DNA from: Anthoceros angustus
Taxonomy: Eukaryota; Streptophyta; Anthocerotopsida; Anthocerotales; Anthocerotaceae
Reading direction: 5' to 3'
Length of the DNA stretch: 64,000 nt
Assembly (NCBI GenBank): GCA_010909165.1
Contig: VJWM01000119.1
Location: 372,001-436,000, forward strand
Part shown: positions 55,321-64,000 of the stretch, in pieces
How the letters are laid out: each line of letters starts with the position of its first letter
How positions within the stretch are numbered: the first letter of the stretch is position 1
The notes under the pieces: model-generated
Told to the model about the DNA's origin: nothing
Seen by the model: the letters and a program-made list of their open reading frames with translations, nothing else
Databases searched by the model: none
Program-made: the position numbers and the translations under genes

Positions 55321-58300
55321 GAGGTTGAGAGTCCTGATGAAGAAGGTGGTTTCTGGGAAGTAGAAACCGTCGATGTAGAGTGGGGCTCCGGCAGTGTAGG
55401 CTGTAGCGTTATTGTCTGCAATCTTCAAGGTAGTGAAGCCGGCCACCAACGTTGCGAACGGTACACCACCTGTGAGCTTGTTGTTCGAGAGGTCGAGGAT
55501 TCTCAAGAGATGCAGGTTGCTGAGGAAGGCTTGCACGCTGCCTGTGATGCCGTTGCTGCTGACATCAAGAACTTGCAGGCTCTGCAGAGACAAGTTCACA
55601 TGGGCAGTGGTGAGAACTCCTAGGCTGCATTTGTGGCTTCAGGAGTCATCACAGCGAACGCAAATGCTGGTGCGGCAGTTGTAGAGAAATGCAGTCTGAC
55701 TTGGGAGTAGGGGATGGAAGGAATTACCGTAAATGAGGTGATGGCGGAGGAATCGGTCCAGACAATTGGTTGCCGCTCACATCGAAGACTGTAAGGAGGT
55801 GCAGCCAGAGAAATCCACTCCAGCAGGCAGGATCGGGCCTGTCAGCAGGTTGTTCTCGACAACCAAGCTCTGAAGGTTGGGGCAAGCACTGGTGAAGTCG
55901 GCTATGGCCCCAGTGAGCTTGTTGTTGCTCAGCTTCAACTTCTGCAGAAAGAAGGAACCAGTAACGATGGAAGCAGGGAACGGGCCGGTGAGCTCGTTGT
56001 CGGAGAAATCGACATAGTTGAGGAAGTCGTTGTTGGGTGGACGCTGAGGAATGGGTCCTGAGAGCTTGTTTTTGTTGAAGATGAGAGCGTTGGTGAATGC
56101 GCCGTTGAAGATGTCGGAGGGAATGGGACCTGTGAGCTGATTCTCGGCAAAATTGAGGACGTTGATGAATTGGGAAGCTCCTGAACCGAAGCCTGTGGGG
56201 ATGGAACCCGTGAACTGATTCCTGTGCAAGTCCAAGACGTTGAGATCCCGGCACAAAGTAAATGCACTGGGAAAGGTCCCTGTGATGGCATTGACAGAGA
56301 TGTTGACGTAGCTGGTAGTCAGGCGGTTCCCGTCGATTGTAGGCAACTTGGTGAGCTTGTTGTCGGATATGTCAAGGTTGAGTGTATTGTAGAGCTGGAA
56401 CACCCACGCAGGGATAGCACCTGCTCATTCATCCGTGGGATGCAACGTTGTCAGCAAACATATTATTCCCACCTCCGACTCCTCAATACCAACATGCTGT
56501 TCTCAGACAGCACTCACCTGCCAGCAAGTTGGAGTGGACATCAAAGATTTGCACATTCTGCCCGGTGGTGCCATCGTCAGGGATGCTCCCAGTGCCCAAG
56601 CTAGTGAGCTTGTTGTGACTCAGGTTGATCTCCCTTACCCCCCACAGAGAAGCCGGATTCAGGGCTCCTGACAGTTGGTTGTTGTTCAGGTACAGGTTGC
56701 GGAGATCTTCAGTGACTGCGAACCCCAAGTTGGACGGAATCGGTCCAGACAGCTGGTTGAACGACAAGTCCAGTTCCCCGAGATGCAGTTGCGAGAAGGA
56801 GTCGGGAATCGATCCTGAGCACGGCCACATCCAGGTTCAAGCACTTCCCACCAGGCTAACAACAATGAGGGCGAACAATATCAACAACTTTAGTTATTTC
56901 CACTAACAAAATCGGGGAGAACAAACTTCCCCCCCACCACAAACCTCCGTATGGATAGTGCAATAGCAATGAAAAACTAGTACCGGTGAGAGCATTCCTT
57001 GCTGCCGAGAACGTCCTAAGCTTCTTGCCAGCGCCTCCAAGAGAAGCAGGGATCTGTCCGCTCAAGGTGTTGTCATTCACAAACAGGTTGACAAGGAGTC
57101 CGTTTGCTCCGAGATTGGAAGGAAGGGGACCGGTGAGCAGGTTCCTGGCTAGGTTAAGATCGGTGAGCGGCAACGGCGCCAAGGCGGCCGGAATCGAGCC
57201 AGACACGGAGGTGGCTTGGATGACGAGCACCTGCAACATTCGCAATTCCGAGGCATGGGATTTCAGCATGTGCAATGTGCTGCGCTGCAACATACTAGCA
57301 GGGGCTGTCATTGGATTGGAAGAAATTGAAGAAAGAAGAAGAAGAGCTGTGAAGATGAAGAATTGGACGTGGAAATTGCTATACCTGCAGTTTGGTGAGT
57401 TTTCCCAGCTCGGCGGGGATAGGACCGCTGATCTTGCTCTTGACAAACGTGTTGGTGCCGCTGTTGTCATCCAGGCCTCCGATCCGCAGCTCCTTGAGGG
57501 AAACGAGGTTGCCGAAAGAGGGAGGGATGCCATTCACGAAGTTGTTCCCTTCCAAGTACAGCTGCTCCAACGCGGGAAGCTCCCCAGGGTTGATGAGCGG
57601 AAGCGAGCCGCTGAACTTGTTCCCGGTGAGCTTCAACGATTTCAGCGTCTTAAGCTGCTTGAATGCTGCGGGAAGAGTGCCGGAGAACTGGTTGAACTCC
57701 AGCTCAAGCACCTGCAGATTCTTGAGCTCGCTGATGCATGAAGGGATGGCGCCGGATTTCTGCCCTCCCCCAAAGTTACCCTCGCTCAAGCTCAGCGTCT
57801 GGAGGTTGGCAAGCTTACAGAAGGAGGCGGGAATAGGGCCAGAAATTTCGCTGTTTCCGTCCCCGAATTTGAGGTACTGGAGGGAGGTAATCTTGCCGAT
57901 GTCGTCCGACAGCGGGCCGTGAAAAGTGAGCCGGTTCAGGGACAGCACCTTGAGGAACTTCAAGGCGCTGAGCCCGGTGGGAGTGACGTCTTGCAGGAAG
58001 AAGTTGGTGAGGTTGAGGAATTCCAGCTTCAGGAGCTGCGACAGCGTGGTCCCGATCAGGTTAGCGCTATTGGTGGCGCCGCTCTTGCTGGTGATGAGAG
58101 TGCAGTTCTCCTCGCAGTCGTCCTCCACGAAGGCCTCGAATGTCACATTCACCACCTCCCCCCCGGCATTGCAGGTGACGCCCTTGAAGACGCAGCAGTT
58201 CCCGTTGCTGGTCCAGGACGCCAGCTGGTTCCCGTTGTCGTTCAGCCCGGCCTTGAACGCCAGCAGCCCGGTCCGATCCCGCGGCACGCACAGCGGAGTC

Positions 58301-58383
58301 GCGGCCCAGGTCCCCGAGAGGCTGAGCAGCACCAGCGCCAGCGCCGACAGCAGCCGCAGTCTCTGCATTCTCGCCGTCCCCAT
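55282..58383 (-). CDS. secreted leucine-rich-repeat protein, gene C (damaged 3' half)
   Basis: ATG 58383 (MGTARMQRLRLLSALALVLL, signal peptide). Exon 1 58383-57385 (999 bp) holds the LRR N-terminal cap (CVPRDRTGLLAFKAGLNDNG, CC, FKGVTC) and the first LRRs. Exon 2 57230-56984 (247 bp) and exon 3 56814-56518 (297 bp) are intact. Exon 4 56420-55728 is 693 bp against 695 in copy B, having lost one base in each of two G runs, which shifts the frame at SGCTSL. Exon 5 is cut after FFIRTLNLFF, where it joins intron-1 sequence and stops at 55282. The family role is as for gene A. Exons 1-3 from here plus 4-5 from B would make one normal gene, so the damage may be an assembly artefact. Confidence 0.75.
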
Positions 58384-58581
58384 GGCTGCCAAACAAACCA
58401 GCTCCCGCTCCGGCCTGCCCTACTCGATCAAACGCGTTTCAAGAAACGAATCAGTCACAGGGACGAAGGGAGATTTCAGGGGAAGATGAAGATGGAGATG
58501 GAGATGGCGCGGGGTCGATCAGAGGTGTGGAGGTGGAGGAGAGGAGGAAAATGGTTCACTGCATCCTTGCGGGGAGCGCAG

Positions 58582-58588
58582 ATTTATA
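58582..58588 (-). promoter_or_regulatory. TATA box of LRR gene C
   Basis: TATAAAT on the minus strand, about 200 bp upstream of the ATG at 58383. Confidence 0.6.
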
Positions 58589-59210
58589 CCCTGCTCTGCT
58601 CCGGGCAGGGGCAGGAAGGAAGCTGCTGTTCCGTAGCATCTTGTCGCTTGGATCCAGCCAACGGTTACACCTGGAGGTCCCGAGTTGCGTCCTCTGCCGG
58701 CAGACGACGACCGGTTACCCGGATGCCGGTTCCGTCACCCTTATCCTCAATTTGGGTTAGGGCCCGGTCAAAGTCGCAGCCCGGGTGGGCGGAGGCGGGC
58801 CATGTTCCCCATTCCTCTTACAGCGCGTGGACACGTGTACGCCGGACACGCTGGAGCAACCCTGGCACCAGCAGGTCATGAGGGCGCCAGCCCAACAGTA
58901 CGAGTTGCGCCACCGCAAGTTGCGCCTTCACAGTACAATCCTCCGGTACGCTACAACGGCAATCCGTGCAAATTCGCTGTCAAGCGCCGCGTCCGTAATG
59001 TGTAAAACGTGTCTCTCTCATGGTTTTAGGTTTTTTTGGTTTCATGGCCTTGACCAAAGAACCGGGCGCTTGTTGTTTCGTAGAACCTGTTCCGCATCTC
59101 CCCCACCTTCGTGATGGGTTTCCCATGTTGTGCTTTTTGTCCACCTAATATCTTACAATTAACTAAAAGTAAAACAACCAGTCCAAGCTGGGTGCAAGAA
59201 AAGGCACAGA
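58589..59210. other. 5' flank of LRR gene C, no other gene
   Basis: Moderately GC-rich, with a purine/pyrimidine-mixed promoter-like sequence near the gene. No conserved frame. Confidence 0.45.
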
Positions 59211-59435
59211 AAACCGAAACGCAGAGAGCAAAAGAGCTGAAGCCCAAAAGCAGAGTATAACGGGCAAGACTGAGAGCTCAAAAACCTCCAAAACAGGTTA
59301 ACAAGCGAAACCCGCACAACTCATTCCCCGAAACGCATAGAGCAAAAGAGTTGAAGCCCAAAAGCAGAGCAAAACGGGCAAGACTGAGAGCCCAAAAACC
59401 TCCAGAACAGGACAACAAAACGAAACCCGCAAAAC
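59211..59435. repeat. tandem duplication of about 115 bp
   Basis: GAAGCCCAAAAGCAGAG and ACGGGCAAGACTGAGAGC occur twice, about 115 bp apart, inside an A-rich stretch. Confidence 0.75.
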
Positions 59436-59678
59436 TCATCCCAACAGCTTCTGGAAGTTGAACAGGGTCTCCAGGTCTTCAATCACGGGCCGGAAATCAG
59501 AATCCAAGGCAGCCTGCATGCACTCTGTGATGAAGACCTCAGAGTGTTGTAGGTACTCGATGATGATCACTGATGATGGGGTTATGTTACTTCTCGTGTG
59601 CCTAATTAAAAAATACAGAATCGTGCTGCAACTGATTCCAGTTGGTAGCTGTTTCATGCGCCGCGTCCCATATTGCAA
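59436..59678 (-). CDS. possible 3'-terminal exon of an unidentified gene
   Basis: The minus strand reads IIEYLQHSEVFITECMQAAL then DSDFRPVIEDLETLFNFQKL, and ends LG-stop. It is preceded at about 59575 by a pyrimidine/AG acceptor-like sequence (CATCATCAG). The helical, acidic composition looks like a true protein end rather than chance, but I do not recognise the family and find no upstream exon. It may be a stray exon or a pseudogene piece. Confidence 0.3.
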   Translation of the reverse strand: MQYGTRRMKQLPTGISCSTILYFLIRHTRSNITPSSVIIIEYLQHSEVFITECMQAALDSDFRPVIEDLETLFNFQKLLG

Positions 59679-60480
59679 ATATGTTCAAGGTAGCTGTTAG
59701 CGTTTTGTGCCTGGTCTTATCTTGTTGTCTGACAATGAATGGTCAAGTGTACTGACTAGGCCTTGTCGTTTCGTCTTGCGCTTGTCGTTTTGGAGGAGAA
59801 GTTTTATCCAGCCGAGATTTGGGCAGCTGGCTGTACGAACTGCATACCCTCGTCAGCAAGCTCGGAGTTCCAGGCTCCCAGCCAGCTCTGTAAGATTGTG
59901 ATAGCAGGCCATAACTGGGACTTTATCTGACCACGAGCCTTGCGGGGTATGAACCGACAGATGCACACAGGCACACTGGAACAGTGTGCAAGCCCAAGGT
60001 TGCGTCACCATGTCCTCCGCACCTCTGACCAGATGTTCGCCTTGGTGGCACGCTCGATCTGCACTGTTTGTCCCTCTGTCTAGATGCAGCAACCACCAGC
60101 GACAACCCTTCCACCAGGTGGCTCATGGATGGTACAATGATAAGGAGTAATGCTGGTAACCACAAACTTCTTATTACAAGAAGGCCGAAACAGCACGTCT
60201 TGGAAGGCGTGTTCTACAGCCTTTCCCGCACGTGGGAGAGGATCGCTACAGCATCCATGGCAGTGATCGACGTAAACAGCTCCAGCTGAATGCACTGGTC
60301 ATGTTAGGTGTAGGTAGCTGAAAGCAAACTGTAAACAGGGATGACATTCTGGCTGGCTCTGCCATATCGGGTTGCAGGCTTGCACCCCACCTTATTTACA
60401 AATCCTCGCAGAACTGCATCCTCACGGAAAAATCATAGGTTATACGCTGGGCTCCTCTTCTGTGTGAATGCGGCCAAGAC
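59679..60480. other. no gene recognised
   Basis: Minus-strand open pieces at 59853-60092 and 60080-60295 are short and match nothing known to me. The first 30 bases downstream of the LRR gene D stop match the same position downstream of gene A, then the sequences diverge. Confidence 0.4.
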
Positions 60481-63084
60481 CTAGGAGCATTTGTTGGGCA
60501 GTGGAGCGCCACACAGGCCGGAGTTCCCAGCGAAATCAGCGGCTGGGAACTTGCGGAGTTGAGAGGGAATGGGGCCCGACAGCAGGTTGTAGGACAGGTT
60601 CAGGTCTTGGAGGTCGGTGATTTGAGCGATGGCAGCGGGGACGGAGCCCGAGAACTTGTTGTAAGACAGGTCCAGGATGTGCAGCCCTTTGAGCTTACCC
60701 ACAGAGGGGTCGATCGGTCCCGTCAATCTGTTCCGCGACAGTACCAGGCCAGAGGTGGCGGAGAAGGTGTATTGGATGTCCCTGAGGAAGTCGCTGCTTT
60801 CCGGGAAATAGTAGCCCAGGGTGTAGAGAGGGGCTCCAGCAGTGTAGGCTGCGGCGCTGCCTGCGACTGCCAAGCCAGTGAATCCTGGCACCAGCTGCTG
60901 GAGTGGCAGATTACCTCCAAGGGCGTTGCTGGCGAGGTCCACAATTTTGATGGCGCTCAAACTGCTCAAGGACGCCGGCACGCTGCCTGAAATGTTGTTG
61001 GAGCTCAAGTCCAGAACTTGAAGGCCCTGAGATGCAGAATCGGAGTAAGAGATTGTGAAAACAAGAAAGGAGAAGAGGGTCTGGGAGGAGATGGATACCG
61101 TGAAGGAGGTGATGGCAGCAGGAATCTGGCCGGACAGAAGGTTCCCGCTCACGTCGTAGACCAGAAGCTGAGTGCAGGAAGTGAAGTCCACTCCGCTAGG
61201 CAGAACAGACCCTGAGAGCTTGTTGTTTTCCAAGACGAGAGCCTGCAGCCCGCCACAGGCAGCACTGAAGTCGGGGATGGGTCCTACCAGATGGTTGTTT
61301 CCCAGCTTCAGCCTCTGCAAGGACTGGGTGTTTGTGAACACAGAAGCAGGGATAGAGCCGCTGAGCAGATTGTTGGACAGATCGATGTAGTTGAGGTCGC
61401 TGCTGACTGTAATCGCAGGGATGGCCCCCGTGAGTTTGTTGTTGTTCAGAATGATGAAGTTTGTGAACTGGCTGCCGAAGATGTCAGAGGGGATGAGACC
61501 GCTGAGCTGGTTGTCTGCAAAGTTGAGTCCGTGTAGAACTGGCTGTGCCCCGAAGCCGACTGGGATGGAGCCTGTGAAGTGATTCTGGTGCAGATCCAGG
61601 TAGTAGAGCAGAGGGATTTGCGTAAACGCCTTGGGAATCGTTCCTGTCAATGCATTCACCGAGGCGTTGATGTAGGCCGCCAGCACCCGGGTGCCGTCGA
61701 TTGCAGGCAGCTGGGTGAGGTGGTTGTCGGATATGTCAATGAATTGGGAGTTGTAGATCTGGAACACCCATGCAGGCACAGGACCTGCGAGAGCCGGAAA
61801 CTCCATCGGACTACGTCTCCAGATAGATCAAGCCATTCCCTTCCTTTCCATAACCAAGAAGCCTGAAAGGAAAGTTAACAAACAAACCATGGATCCGTGC
61901 AGCAACACACCTGCAAACTGGTTGGAGTGCACATCAAAGCTCTGCACATTCTGCCCTGTGGTGCCGTCATCAGGAATGCTGCCAGTGCCCAAGCTGGTGA
62001 GCTTGTTGTGGCTGAGCGTGATATGTGACCCCCATAGTGACGGCGGGTTCAGGGCTCCTGTCAGCTGGTTGTAGGACAGGTCAAGGTAGCGGTCAGCTTC
62101 AGTGATAGCAAACCCGAGGCTTTGCGGAATGTCACCACTCAGCTGGTTTCTGGACAAGTTCAGCAGGGCCAGGTGCAGCTGGGACAGCGAGGGAGGAATG
62201 GCTCCTGCATTGTACCATTTGAACATCCAACTTGTAAGCTTCCAGCATGTTGCAGAAAAAAAAGAAACTTGACAGGCAGGTAGATGGGATGCAATGTCCT
62301 TGAATTGCAATACCTGTGAGAGCATTGTTTCCGGCGACGAAGGTGAGCAGCGCCTTGCCAGCACCTCCAAGCGACGCAGGAATGGGTCCACTCAATCTGT
62401 TGTTATCCAACGCGAGGTTGACAAGAAGTCCGTTTGCTCCAAGAGTAGCTGGAATAGCTCCAGTGAGCTGGTTGTCGCTCAGCAACAGATCTGTCAGCGG
62501 CAAGCTGGCCAAGGACGTGGGAATGCTGCCGGAGAAGGATGCTCCTCGGAGAACCAGCACCTGCACAGAACAGGAAAGGAAGGAAAAGAATCCATGCCCA
62601 CCATTAGGTTATTGTTATCCCAAGCCAACAACTCTGGACAGCAACGCTATGCTGCTAAGGTTGAGATTGCACACGATTGTTCAAGAAGCATTTACAGATA
62701 CCTGCAGTTTGGTAAGAAGTCCGAGAGAGGCAGGAATGGCTCCTGCCAGCGGGCTCCTCTGGAACAATCCCTGGCTGTCATAAAGCCCTCCGATCCGCAA
62801 TTCCCTGAGGGAAACAAGGTTCTTGAAGGACGCAGGGATAGAGCCGGTGAACCGGTTCCCCTCCAAGTACAGCTTCTCCAACAACGGGAGCTCCCCGGGG
62901 TTGATGAGCGGGAGAGCGCCGCTGAGCCCAGAGTTGGGCAGCGTCAAAGCGTCGATATTAAAGGGCCCAGTGAGCAGCAACTCCCGCAGCTTCTTGAGCT
63001 GCTTCAGCCCGGCCGGGATCCTCCCGTTGAAGGCAGCGAACTCCAAGTCCAGCACCTGGAGCTGCGTGAGCTGCGCGAAGCAGG
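60481..63084 (-). CDS. secreted leucine-rich-repeat protein, gene D (5' end displaced)
   Basis: Close paralogue of gene A in opposite orientation. Exon 5 61026-60481 (546 bp), exon 4 61784-61099 (686 bp), exon 3 62204-61911 (294 bp, an in-frame 3-bp loss against gene A), exon 2 62560-62314 (247 bp), exon 1 partial from about 63084 to 62702. The sizes equal those of gene A apart from exon 3, and all splice sites are intact; it ends GLCGAPLPNKCS. Exon 1 lacks its first half (signal peptide, N-terminal cap): at 63077-63084 it joins the middle of exon 4 of another copy (E). The missing start may lie beyond the window if this is an internal tandem duplication. Role as for gene A. Confidence 0.8.
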
Positions 63085-63935
63085 GATAGAGCCGCTGAGC
63101 AGATTGTTGGACAGATCGATGTAGTTGAGGTCGCTGCTGACTGTAATCGCAGGGATGGCCCCGTGAGTTTGTTGTTGTTCAGAATGATGAAGTTTGTGAA
63201 CTGGCTGCCGAAGATGTCAGAGGGATGAGACCGCTGAGCTGGTTGTCTGCAAAGTTGAGTCCGTGTAGAACTGGCTGTGCCCCGAAGCCGACTGGGATGG
63301 AGCCTGTGAAGTGATTCTGGTGCAGATCCAGGTAGTAGAGCAGAGGATTTGCGTAAACGCCTTGGGAATCGTTCCTGTCAATGCATTCACCGAGGCGTTG
63401 ATGTAGCCGCCAGCACCCGGGTGCCGTCGATTGCAGGCAGCTGGTGAGGTGGTTGTCGGATATGTCAATGAATTGGGAGTTGTAGATCTGGAACACCCAT
63501 GCAGGCACAGGACCTGCGAGGCCGGAAACTCCATCGGACTACGTCTCCAGATAGATCAAGCCATTCCCTTCCTTTCCATAACCAAGAAGCCTGAAAGGAA
63601 AGTTAACAAACAAACCATGGATCCGTGCAGCAACACACCTGCAAACTGGTTGGAGTGCACATCAAAGCTCTGCACATTCTGCCCTGTGGTGCCGTCATCA
63701 GGAATGCTGCCAGTGCCCAAGCTGGTGAGCTTGTTGTGGCTGAGCGTGATATGTGTGACCCCCCATAGTGACGGCGGGTTCAGGGCTCCTGTCAGCTGGT
63801 TGTAGGACAGGTCAAGGTAGCGGTCAGCTTCAGTGATAGCAAACCCGAGGCTTTGCGGAATGTCACCACTCAGCTGGTTTCTGGACAAGTTCAGCAGGGC
63901 CAGGTGCAGCTGGGACAGCGAGGGAGGAATGGCTC
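63077..63935 (-). pseudogene. LRR gene E: duplicated exon 3 and part of exon 4
   Basis: Exon 3 63935-63639 (297 bp, intact, the GVTHITL form of gene A). Exon 4 from 63513 to about 63077 has lost single bases in five G or C runs plus a further short loss near its 5' end, relative to copy D, so it is frameshifted. It ends inside exon 4 (LSGSIP), fused to exon 1 of D through the shared word CCTGCTTC. More of this copy must lie to the right of the window. Confidence 0.75.
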
Positions 63936-64000
63936 CTGCATTGTACCATTTGAACATCCAACTTGTAAGCTTCCAGCATGTTGCAGAAAAAGAAACTTGA
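63936..64000 (-). other. intron 2 of LRR copy E, cut by the window end
   Basis: Matches 62205-62270, the intron before exon 3 of copy D. Confidence 0.6.

Overview
This is nuclear DNA from a land plant. It carries GT-AG introns of about 80-140 bp, F-box genes with kelch-like repeats, a plant-type extracellular leucine-rich-repeat (LRR) gene family with five conserved exons, and many remnants of PLS-class pentatricopeptide-repeat (PPR) genes. Short introns plus scattered PPR debris would suit a seed-free plant with abundant PPR genes (hornwort or lycophyte type). That placement is inference; nothing here fixes the species.

Layout: 1-1640 is the 3' part of a nine-exon SirB1/transglutaminase-core2 gene on the + strand. 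2132-3121 is a broken F-box gene on the - strand. 3486-33250 (about 29.8 kb) is bounded by about 50-bp terminal inverted repeats and flanked by the same 6-mer, CATCCA; I read it as one very large TIR-bounded insertion. Its left and middle part is a 'staircase' of overlapping tandem duplications separated by extremely GC-rich blocks: G-rich on + at 3.8-8 kb, C-rich at 14-19 kb, G-rich again at 26.5-30.5 kb. Inside lie decayed minus-strand coding stretches, one resembling the C-terminal lobe of a HECT ubiquitin ligase (19348-19641 plus a second copy), and a decayed PPR gene (30.9-32.6 kb).

Right of the insertion (33-46 kb) are small tandem repeats, a LINE reverse-transcriptase fragment, an AAA-ATPase remnant, and two apparently functional F-box genes on the minus strand (37263-38879 and 44357-45613) among several F-box fragments. 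The first has a 78-bp minisatellite, made from its own F-box start, that is open in two reading frames.

From 47.5 kb to the end is an LRR-protein cluster. Gene A (47634-50877, +) is intact. Gene C/B (53026-58383, -) contains an internal tandem duplication of about 2.0 kb, and gene D/E (60481 to beyond the window, -) one of about 1.73 kb. Both have microhomology junctions inside coding sequence. In B/C every length difference between the copies' exons is a one-base homopolymer change; in D/E most are. Assembly error therefore has to be weighed against real duplication. All coding calls come from reading translations, splice sites and known family motifs; no database search was possible.
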